This document shows positions 43,784 to 56,200 of a DNA stretch of 64,000 nt, one piece after another. The stretch is from Jacaranda mimosifolia (Eukaryota; Streptophyta; Magnoliopsida; Lamiales; Bignoniaceae). Location: NCBI GenBank assembly GCA_018894105.1, contig CM032129.1:33373468-33437467 (forward strand), written 5' to 3'. The notes below the pieces were generated by a model, which searched no databases, was not told the origin of the DNA, and was given only the letters and a program-made list of their open reading frames with translations. Positions within the stretch are counted from its first letter, which is position 1. The number at the start of each line of letters is the position of its first letter. The translations under genes and the position numbers were made by a program.

Positions 43784-44359
43784 CTTTTGAGCTCCCATCA
43801 AACATTATATTTCTTCTGCATTTTTTCGACGTTCAAAGTAAATCGAAGATCACTCAACCAAATTTGAATCACCTATCCGATGATAAAGAATTCAATCTAA
43901 TAAAAGGTTTCTAAATGTTAAAAAAGAAATTGCCAAATGCCAATGGAGGGACTCACTTTTAAAAAACTTTGGCCAAGTGATCCAACTAGCGTAAACTTGT
44001 ACAAGCTCTGCTTCGACTTAAGCAAGGGAGAAACATCAGTGCAGTCCAAAAGTTCTCATGCGTCTTGGATCCTATTGGACCAAGTTCATTATTTCGGGCT
44101 ACTGGCCGGGACCTCTGGTCTTTCTTGGGCTCATCAAATTAGTTTGTCCATGTGTGCTATGTCCACACATATTGGGTTGGGCTCCAACTTCTCAAATCTT
44201 GAGTTCTACTATACCTCGTTCATTACGAATATAAATAGTTTTCCCTGTCTAAATTTTATGGGCTTACACTAATTCATCTTATAATCATCATCATCATCAT
44301 CTAAGGGTTTTGAAATTTAAATTTCTTGTTATGTTTGGATTTTAACCCAATACTAATAA

Positions 44360-44467
44360 ATGCCGAGTGGTTTGTAGCCCATTGACTTAAATCTTCTATA
44401 TAATATAAGAGATTAGGAGTTCAAATTCGAATGAACTCTTGATATGCGTGTATATAATTAAAAAAAA
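44360..44467 (+). mobile_element. tRNA-related SINE copy with perfect 16-bp TSD
   Basis: A 108-bp insert sits between perfect direct repeats AACCCAATACTAATAA (44344-44359 and 44468-44483) and ends in an A run. The body has GAGTGGTTTGTAGCCCATTG (A-box-like) and GAGTTCAAATTCGAATGA (B-box-like), then GATATGCGTGTATATAATTA. This is the clearest copy in the window. Confidence 0.92.
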
Positions 44468-44483
44468 AACCCAATACTAATAA

Positions 44484-47176
44484 GTAATTTCACCTTCTAT
44501 CCAAAGGGGAAAAAAACAAGAAGAAGAAAATAAAAACTGTCAAGAATATCACTTGCGAATATACATTACAACTAGAAATGATAGCGATATGCTGATTGTG
44601 GGCCATTAAGTAATTTAATGACCGATAAAGGGTGACAAAATAATGAGGTTACTAAAATACCCCTTAGTGTTTTGGTACCCTAATAAGAGGCAGGCTAGAG
44701 TCCAAAAACGAAGAACGACAGTAACGTGTCAGGGTTTGAGTGGGCCCAAAGGACCGTCCTTTTTGGTCAAAGGCCCAGACCCAGTCAAAGCATCTTTGGC
44801 CCACTCTGCTGTCCTAGCTGGCAGGATACAAAAGCCGAAAAGTCATTGACGTGGCAACCCCCAATGTATTATGTATTCCCTCCATAATGCAAAATTCTAC
44901 CTCAATCGTTATCACAGTAAATTTCATACAAGTGTAACTACTAACTATATTTATTATGTATTGGATCAATCATTTGATGCTTTATTCTATAATTAATTTT
45001 ATGTTCGGACAATCTGAAAAAGAGTATAAAGATATCAAAAGAAAAATATTGATATATATATATATATATGGGTGGATACTCACAATCAAAAAAATTAGGG
45101 TTGAAAATATGAAATTATGAACAAAAATTACGATTGTTGGGACGACTCTAATGGATTCCTTACAAATTTAAGTTGGGTATAAGAGGAAATAAGTTACTAA
45201 ACTAGAAAGCATATGAATATTATTCATAACAACTTATTATTATCTGACGATGATTGAAGGTATTTGTAGCAGAATTTTGATGTGATGCAGCAAGTTCTCT
45301 TCGTCTGTTCATTCTTATATCATAAAATCTATCCATGTGTAATTTATGGATGGTTAGGATTGTAGATTATCTTTTGATAATGCTTGAATTATGTCCGATT
45401 CATATAAAAAGATGCGAATCTTGAAGTGTTTTAACAATTAAAAAGAATCAGGGGAGTAGAAATGGACTTTCATACATCAAATATATAATCTTTTCTAAAA
45501 TTTCATTTGCAACCAAATTAAAAAGGACATTTGTTGTAGTTAAATGGAGGATCATATCGCATTAAGGCTTAGTAAATGATTAGTGTATGTTGGATTTATT
45601 ATCCGTATTAACTCGGGAACTAACTGCCCAATTCATGGCGCTTATAGGGTGCAACCACCTCAAATTGATCGTAGTCTTATATGGTGTTTTTTGCTGTCAA
45701 ATATATAAGAAAATAAAGTTGCACCTCTGCTAACACTTATAATTTTTGATCTAGTGGTAATTGTTTGCACTATCGCTGCTGCCTTGAAAATCTACTGGTG
45801 GAGGAAAAAGTATGGACAAAGAACACAGATTCAGCTGCCTAATATTGTCTATTGATGTGAATTTTTCTTGGACTTGAAACTACATGATTTCTACAGCCTC
45901 ACGTGGTTTTGCCTTTCTATAGCTTTTGAGACTTCTGTAGTTCTGTGTTTCCTTTTTCCTATTTTTACTCTAAATTTTTTGTTCAGCTTATCAAATTGAG
46001 TATTCTCTAGTTTGTGTTTTGTAATTTCTACCTCAATTTTTCTATTTTGAACTTAAGTTTTCGAATCTAAACTCAAATTAACTTATAAAAATTGACTGGT
46101 TAGCATGGAATTTAAGCTCAAATTCATAATCTCATAATATTCAGACAGCAGACAATGCTGTAAGGTATCCATAAATATAATCCCCTCCACCTCCCCTAGC
46201 CCCAAATTCTTATGGGGTTTGTGGGGATGTGTCAGTTTGAATGGATTTGTTTGGCCCTGTCTTGTAATGGTAATGCTTCTTTATTACTTCTCTCTTTTTT
46301 TTTTTTTTTTCCCTTTCCTCAATCAATCAAAAATGTTCCTCGACTTGAATCCTCTTTCTTGTAACTTGAACCCTCTTTCTTCTCTCACATTTAATATTTT
46401 CTTTTGTTTCTCATTTTAGAAAAATACTATATATATATTTCTTAACACTAATTAATCCTTCACTCCTTCTTAACCTTTCCCTTCATTTGGAAATAATTGA
46501 TTGATTACATTATTTTAGATAAATTAATTGTGGGAACTACTTACTGCAATAAATGAGGTGAAAGTAAAATGAGAATGTGTAGCATTTCTCTTTTCAGATG
46601 TGTATTTTTCCTTCATCTTCCTTCTCCTCTCACCTATTGAGAATTTGAAATTTCATTAAAAGAAATTTCTTATTATTTAATTGATTTTTGTGGAAAACTT
46701 TTTGTAGATTTGAACTTTAATTATGCTTTCAAGATTTTTGATGACAGATTGAGCTGGGTAGCTAGTTGAGCACAAATTAAAGTGTGCATAGATTTTAGAG
46801 AAAGTGAAAAAAGGGAGAAGATAAAAAGATGGTGATCACCGCAAGTTCATCCCTCTCAAGTCTCAGTTGCTTCCCTATTTCCAGCCATTTGGAAAGCATC
46901 AAGCTTGAGAAGCATTACAGGTTCCACATTTTGTTGGCGAAAACCAAATAATCCTTGTTGGGGAACTTCTATTGTCTGTTTTTGATGAAAAGATTGAAAC
47001 TTGATAAAAGAAAATCAAAAAAAGTTGAAATATAAAGGTGCCCTTTTGCTCCATCTCTCTCACGAGTGGCTGACTTTTCAGTATTGGGTCAATCCTCCTT
47101 CCACACACAGACGTCCGCAGATACGATACATACAGTTACTGCAGTGCGCAGTCTGAATTTATTTGTTGTTCCTTGG
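44484..47176. other. Gene-poor spacer and trihelix promoter/leader
   Basis: No supported gene. TTGACGTGGCAAC near 44848 combines W-box-like and ACGTGG motifs. The last few hundred bases are probably leader of the trihelix gene and hold a 41-codon upstream ORF starting ATG near 46829. Confidence 0.4.
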
Positions 47177-48833
47177 ATGGATCTGACCACAGCTAATCAA
47201 GCTGGTGGCAGTACTAATGAGCCGAGGGACTATAGAAAAGGGAACTGGACACTTCAAGAAACAATGGTTCTGATTGAAGCAAAGAAAATGGACGAGGAGA
47301 GGAGGATGAAGAGGCTGAGCGACAGCAGCGAGAGGGGCAAACCAGGGGAGCTCAGATGGAAATGGGTGGAGGATTATTGCTGGAAAAATGGGTGTTTTAG
47401 AAGCCAAAACCAGTGCAATGACAAGTGGGATAATCTGATGAGAGATTTCAAGAAAGTGAGGGAGTATGAGGGGAGAGTGTCGGGATCGCAAGAAAAGTCT
47501 TACTGGAGAATTGAAAGGAATGAAAGGAAAGACAACAATTTGCCTTCCAATATGTTGCCACAGATATATGAAGCTTTGAAGGAGGTGATGGAGAAGAAAG
47601 CTGGTCAAAGGGTATTAGTGGTGGGAAGTGGTGGGGCTGCAAGAAGTTCCACTGCTAATGTGCCCACTGTTGCTGAAAAATCTACTATTCATGTTTTAGG
47701 TCATCAGCATTCAATGCCTCATCCAGTGCAACAACCGCCCATTATTCAGGCCCCAATAATGCTGCCACATTTCCCTCCGCAGGCACAAACACCGGCTCCG
47801 GAGCCACTCGCCGCTCTTCCCTTTGCTCACCCGTTGCCCCCAGAAGGTACTTAATTTAATTTCTCCCTCTCTTTCTCTCTAGCTTCAGGTTCATGCACTA
47901 GTCTCTTAATTCTTTGGTTCAATAAACTGAAAACCCTTCTTAATCATTGTCTTAATTTCCTTACTCCCCAAGAAACTCTGCTTCAATTCGGCCAAGATTC
48001 TGACGTTAATTATTAGCTTGTATGAGTTTCACACACACAGAGATTGAGCATGAAAACCCTTTTCTCAAAATTTCACATAGCAACATGCAGGTTAATTATA
48101 TAATCTTCCTTTCTTGAAATGCTATGGTTCCTATTATTTTTCGACAGGTTTTAAAGAACCCCGTGGTAATCTTAGCATAAAATCAACATGAGATCTGCAG
48201 TTTCTAGCGATGAGTAAATTAAGTTTGTATACCCCATTACATCGCATTCTTAGTTTTTTCTTCTTGTCTGTTGTTCTCTAAGCTCTTCAATAATCTTCCT
48301 GCGTAGAGAATCCTCTCCATACATTGACATTTTTCAGAAAATATTGACGACTAGCAGGCCGGATCGGCGATATGGCTGCTAATGCCTTAGATTTTAGGCT
48401 TGTGCTGATTTGATATGTACTAGCGTTCTCAGCAAATTAAACACTAAAGTAATAGAAATTCATTTATGATAGCTCAGACTCTGATACCAGTGAGTATTCG
48501 GGGTCACCGGCAAAGAGGAGGAAGAGAGGAGGAGGCAGCAGCGGAAGGGAAGGTACCAGCGGTGCAGCAAGTGGTACCACATTAGGGGAAGTTGGGTCTG
48601 CCATATCAAAGAGTGCTTCCATCATAGCAGAAGCAATACAGTCATGTGAAGAGAGAGAAGAGAGAAGGCACAGACAAATGCTGAGTTTGCATGAGAGAAG
48701 GCTGCAGATTGAAGAGTCAAAAGCTGAGATTAATAGACAAGGCATTAATGGCTTGGTAGACGCCATTAACAAACTCGCCAATTCTATCCATGCTTTGGCT
48801 GCCCACAACAGCCAACCACCTTCATCAAAATAG
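47177..48833 (+). CDS. Trihelix transcription factor (SH4-clade-like, At2g35640/At1g31310 type)
   Basis: Exons 47177-47846 and 48478-48833 give 341 aa. The trihelix (GT-factor) DNA-binding domain covers about residues 19-113: YRKGNWTLQETMVLIEAKK, GELRWKWVEDYCWKNG, then NQCNDKWDNLMRDFKKVREY and a YWRIERNERKDNNLPSNML tail. A Pro-rich linker (PPQAQTPAPEPLAALPF) follows. Exon 2 adds a KRRKRGGG basic patch and a C-terminal helical region (EEREERRHRQMLSLHERRL) likely to mediate dimerisation, then GLVDAINKLANSIHALA. The open frame extends upstream to 47066 but only from GTG; the first ATG is 47177. The intron acceptor is AG at 48476-48477, which keeps the frame. Nuclear; targets unknown. Confidence 0.93.
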
Positions 48834-49032
48834 TACCACTCATGATTTATCTCTAATTTAATTTGGATTGTATATTCATCAATTAATTAGTCATGATAGG
48901 ATTTATTACATTATTTATTAAATAAATTCAAGAACTAATGGATGTATATATCAGAGTCAGAGAGATTAATTATTTTCTAATTGTCATGTACAATGTAACT
49001 CATGATTATCATTCATTGCTAATGCTCTCCTT

Positions 49033-49403
49033 GCCCGTTTGGTTTTGTTTTCAAAGCCCATTTTTATTTTCTCCAAAAAATGAAAATAGAAAGTTATCAT
49101 CTTCTCTCTTATTTTCACAGATATTTTCATTTTCATTTTTAGCATATTTTTTTAAACACACTATTACACACTCTCTTCATTTTCACTTTTCATTTTTTTC
49201 TACTAATATTTGTATGACTTTTAATACAATAAAACTACATTTTTCAAATACAACTCATTTTCAACCATACATAATCATTACATGTTAAACAAAATCTCCA
49301 AACAATATTTCATTTTTAAAAACACATTTATAACTAATTTTTCATTATTTTTTTTCATTAAAAAATGAAAATGCCTCCAAAAAATAAATCCAAATGGCCG
49401 CCC
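49033..49403. mobile_element. Tourist-like MITE, third copy of the 15.1-kb family
   Basis: The left end GCCCGTTTGGTTTTGTTTTC and right end near AAATGGCCGCCC are decayed versions of the 15084-15578 termini. The interior shares ACTACATTTTTCAAATACAA, CTCATTTTCAACC and AAACAAAATCTCCAAACAA. Non-coding. Confidence 0.65.
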
Positions 49404-49950
49404 TAGCTTTCTTTATTTCACGTAGGGTGGATTGGCTATGTGCAATTATTAAGTTCGTTGAGGGAATAAATGGGCTTTCACTATTTTACTGCATGATAGG
49501 TATTACTTTACGAAATTGAAATAAATGATAAAATGTCAACTTTTATTCGCTAATTAGGAGTAATACTTAAGAGAAATTAAATTGCCTAAATAAGTGACCT
49601 TAATTTCACCAAGATATCATTGTATTTGTTAATTTTGCTTAAAATTATGAATTTATGCAAAAATTTCAATAAAGGGATATATCCCAACTTAAAAACTTCT
49701 AGCTAGATATATATGCATACATATCGTGTGTTTCACTTGTACGAGCTAAGTTGGGAAATTATGTTTCCAATAAGGTTTTTTGTCATATTATTGGGGCCAC
49801 CTAGATTGGGATGTTTGAACCATTAAAGCAGTGATAAGGCATTTGCGTGGGCCTCGTGAGCCCCTAGCACAAGTTTTTGGACCTAGATAGTAATTTTCAC
49901 AAGGTGAAGTGAAGGGTAAATTGAAATTGAATACACACACACACCTATAG
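49404..49950. other. Non-coding spacer
   Basis: AT-rich sequence without a supported gene, between a MITE and a SINE. Confidence 0.5.
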
Positions 49951-50062
49951 ATGTCGAGTGGCTTGTAGCCCAATGGCATAAGTCTCTCATATAATGTGGA
50001 AGGTCATGAGTTCGAGTTCGAATGAGTTATTGATACGTGTGTGTATAAATAATATATATATA
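49951..50062 (+). mobile_element. tRNA-related SINE copy
   Basis: Best-preserved internal promoter of the family: GAGTGGCTTGTAGCCCAATGG (A-box-like) and GAGTTCGAGTTCGAATGAG (B-box-like), with ATAATGTGGAAGGTCAT between. The tail is GATACGTGTGTGTATAAATA then (AT)n. No convincing TSD. Confidence 0.8.
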
Positions 50063-51235
50063 TATATACATACTTGTAGATTCAATCATTTTTATGTGAT
50101 GATTTTAGTATATGTACGAAATAAATAACAAACGCAAAAAAAGAAAACGATGAAACTATGTGTATTACAGAGCTTTCCACTGAACGGCTCAGAGCAACAT
50201 GTGTATACTGTATAGTGGAATGGGCATCTATGGGAAAAAAGGTTTGGTCAAAGAGGGGCAGTCAAGATTGATCTCTGATCTGAATATGAACTTTTTGGGA
50301 ATACTTAGTTTGCTGAGTGACTATATATGCATTATATTATTGGTGTTGGTTTTGTTTATGAATTTTGTTCCCACTCTAAAAAGATTGCCACTCTTTTGAT
50401 TGCTTAATCAAAGCTATCCAAGCAATTGTATGATAAATTAATCAACTTATATACTTATCATAATTTTCATATGATCGATAGAATTTCTGAAATGAGTTTG
50501 ATATTGATTCTTCGAAAATGGTCTAAACTTATTTGGGTCTTGTAGTCGAAAGGCTATCGAAATCGGATAGGCCAAGCCATTTAGTACCTGAATTAGAACA
50601 AAGTGTTAAGAATTGTTGTGCTACCAAGTAAAATCCTCCAACACTCAAGAGAGTTTAGAAGATTTTGTTATACTTAAATGAAAAGTGGACTGTGTACCTG
50701 AAAAAATAACACTACTTGATATTTATATTGAGTGTCATTTGTTGAATTCAGAATGATTGAGATGGTGCAATTTTTAGCATCCACATCAACTTAGAACAAT
50801 AGTTTGAATTCAAATTTAACATAAATTACACAAATAAAAAAATGCAAATTTTGATTTCGACAAAAGCAAATTAGTATTTTATACGCGTCCACGTCAAATA
50901 CAAATATAATGCACTTGACAAGCAACTAATTGAGTTGGACACTCAATTGTAGACATAATTATTTTCAATTATCCTTCGAAGATCTGAAACTTTGGGTAAA
51001 GATCATTACATCTCTAAATGGGGTAAGATTGACATGGGAAATAGTATATAATTGAAATTATGAGACCCTTCAAGCTCGAATCCCTAAAAATGTCCTAATA
51101 ATTCACATATTCTTTCTATTACTCGATAATCAGACTCGCACGCGCACACCCCACTTTCCTAGCAGAAGGAAGCAATGGGTATTTCAGCTTTTTGCATTTT
51201 CATCTCATTCGCGGGAAGATTGCCCCCATCCACTG
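50063..51235. other. Non-coding spacer
   Basis: AT-rich sequence with no supported gene. The 66-codon frame at 50199-50399 has no recognisable feature beyond hydrophobic content. Confidence 0.45.
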
Positions 51236-51247
51236 TTTATCATTTAT

Positions 51248-51367
51248 GTGTGTGTGTATATATATATATAATTTATACACACGCATCAAGAATTCGTTAG
51301 AGCTCGAACTCCTAACATTCTACATTATGTGGGAGACTTATGTCGTTGGACCACAGGCCACTCGATT
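51248..51367 (-). mobile_element. tRNA-related SINE copy, minus strand, with 12-bp TSD
   Basis: Read on the minus strand: GAGTGGCCTGTGGTCCAACG, CATAAGTCTCCCACATAATG, GGAGTTCGAGCTC, then GATGCGTGTGTATAAATT and a TA/CA-rich tail. Flanks TTTATCATTTAT (51236-51247) and TTTATCACTTAT (51368-51379) are a TSD with one mismatch. Confidence 0.82.
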
Positions 51368-51379
51368 TTTATCACTTAT

Positions 51380-52201
51380 ATTTCTTGCACTTGGATTTCA
51401 AGTCACATAAGAAAAATATAATTTTAACCTAAAGTTGGCTCATACTCGACTAGGCCTAGTTATTATTGAATACAATTTTATTGTATCAAAAAGATGTCCT
51501 CGATGTTGACTTATGGCTATTAAATATAAGTATATCGAATCTTTATCAAGATATATTGAGATTTTAAATAAACAAGAATTCAAAAATTTATTAGATTGAA
51601 TCACCACACTAGTTATAAATTATTTTATTTGTACGATATTTGTAAAATTATGATTTATTTTGTCTTGATATTGTGTAACGATAAGTGGTAAATTTATGAG
51701 ACTTAAAAAACGCCATAAATTTTATAAAGTCATGATTCAACCCAAAATTTCTCACCAAACAATAAATAGAAACACAACTAATTAATAACTATGCTTAAGC
51801 AATGGTAGGGATTTTAGTTCATATAAATAAAAAATTAAATTTAGATCCTAAATTCTTTTTTGGCCCTATCTTTCACCCTTCTCGATGTTTTTTAAAAGAT
51901 ATCATCATGTAAGGCAATATTATATGCACATATGCAATAAGATATAAAATGCATTTATTAATATATAAATAAAATTATATCAATCTAATATAAAATATTA
52001 ATATTTATTATTTCTCATATATGATTCACTCAATATTTGAACAAATATGTTTTACCTCGTGGAGTGTTTATTTGATTTAATAACATAAATTTTATACATA
52101 AAATTATATTAAAGGTTCGAATTTACAAATTCATATCGAACATATATATAAATAAAAAAGTATTTTTAACTTTGATTAATTTTAATTTGTTTGTTTTGGC
52201 T
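51380..52201. other. Non-coding spacer
   Basis: Very AT-rich sequence, no supported gene. Confidence 0.5.
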
Positions 52202-52209
52202 GAATGAAA

Positions 52210-53035
52210 TAGGAGTGCCCAGTGGCTTGTAGTTTGAGCGGTATCAGTCTCTCCTTATTATGTGGGAGGTCTTGTGTTCGACTCTACGTGGTCGCGTTGT
52301 ATGCACTTTATATGCCTTGTTGGTTGTTTATACTTGGCTTGTTTGGTTTGAGAATAGAAAATATTGATTTGTTGATTGGATGATAAATTCATCATTTGTA
52401 ATACACTTCAAAAAAAGAAAAAAGGAGTGTCCATGTTTTGGTTTGGATCGATTTTGGGACAAAAAATCAACCGATCCAAACTATATAATGTATATTGGAT
52501 CGGTTTAGATCAGTTGGACTTTTATTGTAAATTCGATCCAATCTAATCCATTTTAAATCAGTTTGGATTAGATCGGTTAATTCAATTTTTTAATTAAAAT
52601 ATTTGACAAATTACTATTGATAATCAAACTAATTTACTCAATCAGTTTGTAAATATTATTTGGTTATCATATCATGCTAATCTTGTGGAGTTAAGTTAAC
52701 CTATGTAAGAACACACAACTATAAAATTATAAGTCCACAATAATTATTCTTATATATTTTATTTTTGAAAAAGAAAAAATCCTATATTTATTTTATTTTA
52801 ATTTATTTGTGTATTTTACAATTAAGATATATATTTTTTATATTATTAGTATATAAATTTCGATTCGATTTGGATTTGATCGGTTTTTTAAATTAAAATA
52901 AAAAACCAATTCAATTCAATCGGCTTTAAAAAAAACAAATCCAATTTAATTCAAAAAAATTAAATTTTGATTGATTTTCAATTTTTTATATCGATTTGTC
53001 GGTTTTTTTAGATTGAATTGAATTCCAGCACCCTA
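52210..53035. mobile_element. hAT-like non-autonomous element interrupted by a SINE
   Basis: Perfect 8-bp flanks GAATGAAA (52202-52209 and 53036-53043) bound a sequence starting TAGGAGTG and ending GCACCCTA. The interior repeats GGTTTGGATCGG/GATCCAA-type motifs near both ends and is AT-rich in the middle. The left terminus is split by the SINE at 52221-52422, which duplicated AGGAGTG(C/T)CC. Without that SINE and its duplicated target the element is about 614 bp. Confidence 0.78.
52221..52422 (+). mobile_element. SINE-like insertion inside the hAT-like element
   Basis: AGTGGCTTGTAGTTTGAGCGG and TTATTATGTGGGAGGTCTTGTGTTCGACTC mark the tRNA-related head. The rest is longer than in the other copies (about 200 bp in all) and ends in an A-rich tail. 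It is flanked by AGGAGTGCCC (52211-52220) and AGGAGTGTCC (52423-52432). Confidence 0.75.
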
Positions 53036-53043
53036 GAATGAAA

Positions 53044-53267
53044 GATCGAATTTTAAAGCAATACTCGTATGTTGTAACATTCTTCCTCAACAAAAATTAT
53101 TTTGTTTTATCCGGAGTGGCTTTTCTAATTCGTCAACTCATACCCATCACAAACCCTCAAAGTAAAATTCTTTTCTTTTGCCATTATCACAATCCATTCA
53201 ACAAAGTTTTAATCTTTAGCTGCGGGAGACACCAAAATTATTCTTGGTTTGTGCCTGAATATGATTC
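53044..53267 (+). promoter_or_regulatory. Short promoter/leader of RABF2
   Basis: Only about 225 bp separate the hAT-like element from the RABF2 start. No clear TATA box. An ATG at 53261, seven bases before the main ATG and in another frame, opens an overlapping ORF of 11 codons ending TAA. Confidence 0.35.
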
Positions 53268-56200
53268 ATGGCTTCCAGCGGAAACAAGAGCGTTAACGCC
53301 AAACTGGTTCGTACTTTCCCAGTTTCTCTGAACGTTTCTTCTTCTTCTTCTTCTTCTTCTTCTTCTTTTTGATACTTTGCCCCTGATTTAATTGAATCCT
53401 TTTATATGTGCAAAAATTTCCATCTGGGTCTGCATTAATTCACAGATATTGCTGAGGTTCTAGTTGTTTTGCTGTGAATTATTACAATATTTTGACCTCA
53501 ATAATGCAGCTCGTTTCTTTGTCTCTGTGACAATGGATTAGTGAAAATTGTGTCAATTTGGATTATCTGGCGTTTATATTAGTTCTTGATCAATAGATTA
53601 ATAGCGGCTTTCTTGATTTGCAATCCGTGGCCTTTCTATGTTTGATTGTCTTGGGCTGTTGGCTTTATGATCCCCTTCTTTAATTGATTTGGTTTTATTC
53701 CATGATGCTAGTGTAATGTTGCGATAGTATTTGTGACTAGTTCTATATATTCTTGACTTAATTAGAGTAAGTGCAAACAATTAGTGGGTAAAATCAGTCC
53801 ATTTTGATCATACTGTAAGTGCAAACCACAAATTTGGTCATACTGTAAGTGAAGCATATCTTTTAATTAAGCCATTTTGATCGGTATCTCAGGTTGGATA
53901 ATATTCTCAACTAGATTAAACCATGAACAGAAAATATTGAAAATTGGTTCTTTGGCAATGATGTTCAGAGAGTGGGTTGAATATCTTTGTCTGTTACATA
54001 TGATTTATTAACATTTGTTTGCTTCCCTCTGCTGCAACAGTTTGCTATCTTACAGTGGTTTTTTTCTTTTCATGGTTTGATAGTAAAGAATTAATTTTTC
54101 TTGTGTATGTTAGTTTCTCACCTGCACTAACCTATTGCTAAGTTGGATTTGGTTTTCTTTGGATTTAGGTGCTTCTTGGAGATGTTGGTGCTGGAAAATC
54201 GAGTTTAGTGCTGCGTTTTGTGAAAGGGCAATTTGTTGAATTTCAGGTAGGTATAAATAATATCATGGGTTTCACGTTGAGAAAGACCGACTCAGAATTT
54301 TCTTCTGGAAAATGATGATTGACTGAACATTCTGATGCTGTAGGAATCGACTATAGGTGCGGCCTTTTTTTCACAAACAGTTGCTGGGAATGATGCAACT
54401 GTAAAATTTGAAATATGGGATACAGCAGGTCAGGAGAGATACCACAGCTTAGCTCCGATGTATTACAGAGGAGCTGCAGCAGCAATAATTGTCTATGACA
54501 TAACAAATCAAGTAAGTGCTGACAGCTTAAGAAGCCAGTAATTGGGTGTTTTGTTTTTTATGCAGTCAATTTTTGCACAATACTATAATTGACCTGCTTT
54601 ACTTTATCAAAAAGCATTTTTTGTTGCAAGCTGATCCGTCAGTGATTTAGAGTGACTCTTGGTGGTGCATGTCAATTTGTTCTTGACTTCTTGCTTCAAT
54701 AATTTCAGCATAATAACAGATTAAGGCTCGCAGTTTATCGAGTGGAGACATAAAAAGCTGTTGGACGCATAGTTTATATGCACTGGAAAAATAAAGTTTA
54801 GTTATGCACTGGTTCAAAATGCAAGATCAATATGGTCCTTCTTCAGCATTACTGAAATAGAAAATTTTGTTTTAACTGATAGAATGGTGACTTAGATTCT
54901 CAGAATGATACTTTATGCTTGCCAGTGTCTTCTTCTCATAATAATAGTTTCTTCACTCTGTAGGCATCCTTTGACCGTGCCAAAAAGTGGGTTCAAGAGC
55001 TTCAAGCACAAGGTAAATTCTATGTTCACTGATCTTGGCTTTTGTCTTTTCTTTTGTTCACTGTCTAATATATACATATATATATATATATATATATTAT
55101 AAGTGGTTTCTCAGTTAGCCATGTTCCGCTATTCACAATGCTACTCCTTGCAGTTCTAGAGTGAATCTTTCCATTTGTATTGGTCTAAAGTTTATTATTC
55201 TCCCTTTTCCAATTTGAATGCCGTATTTTGAATTGATCTAGTATTTTAGATGAGAGTTGAAAAGGCAAGATATTTTTACACTTTTGCTCTCAAAAGTAAT
55301 TGGAGTTTGTGGGGTTACATCATTAATTTAAGTGCTAACTTTGGACAGAAAATTGCCATTTCAAGAAATTGAACTATTTGTGGACATTCATAGAGGAAAA
55401 TAGGAACACTCAATTTGGGATGGAAGGTGTATGAGAGTTGTAATGTTACTTTTGGCACATCTTTTCATTTTTTACCTCACCAGCAATGGACAAGAATCTT
55501 TATTTTTCACCAATGTTGAGATTAGGGAGTTAGGATGGCAAGCACCTATGGCACCAAACAAAGCGGACTTTATTACTAGAAGCCAGTAAAAGGAAATGAT
55601 GACGCTCATTATTGGAGAGAATCTGATCATGCTATCGGTCTTTTTTTTTTTTTTTTCTTAAGGAGTTTCTAGTGTTCCCTCTCTATTTGATTACCTATTC
55701 GCTATTGACCTTTATGACTTCACTGTGTTGATATTTTCATGTCTTTATTTGTTTTTTTGGCACAAAGGCAACTCAAATATGGTCGTGGCACTTGCTGGGA
55801 ATAAATCGGATTTGTTGGATGCAAAAAAAGTGGCATCAGAGGCAAGCATTTCTCCCATTCTTCTCTTTTTGTGCTCCCTCCTTTATTGAAATTGGGTTCT
55901 ACTTGACTTGCTATCCCCTTAGATTTATTTATAAAAATTCTGAGCATTCTGTGGAACTCTTTTGCAACTTCATCACTCATCTAAGTCTGTTGCTAGGGAG
56001 ATGTATAATGAATGTTTTAACAAGTGTATGATTTCTATCTAATGTGTATCCCCTCTTTGCACATGTTTATACTTGTTAGGATTAGTGATCTGTTACTAAC
56101 CTAATCTCAACCATGAATATTACAGATCGAGAGTGTTTTAGCTGACAAAATAGTTTTACAGTCTAGCATGATACTTGCCTTCACTTATAAGCATCAGTTG

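Noticed and set aside
47066..47176. Longer N-terminus for the trihelix protein
   Set aside because: The upstream extension has only a GTG start; the first ATG is 47177.
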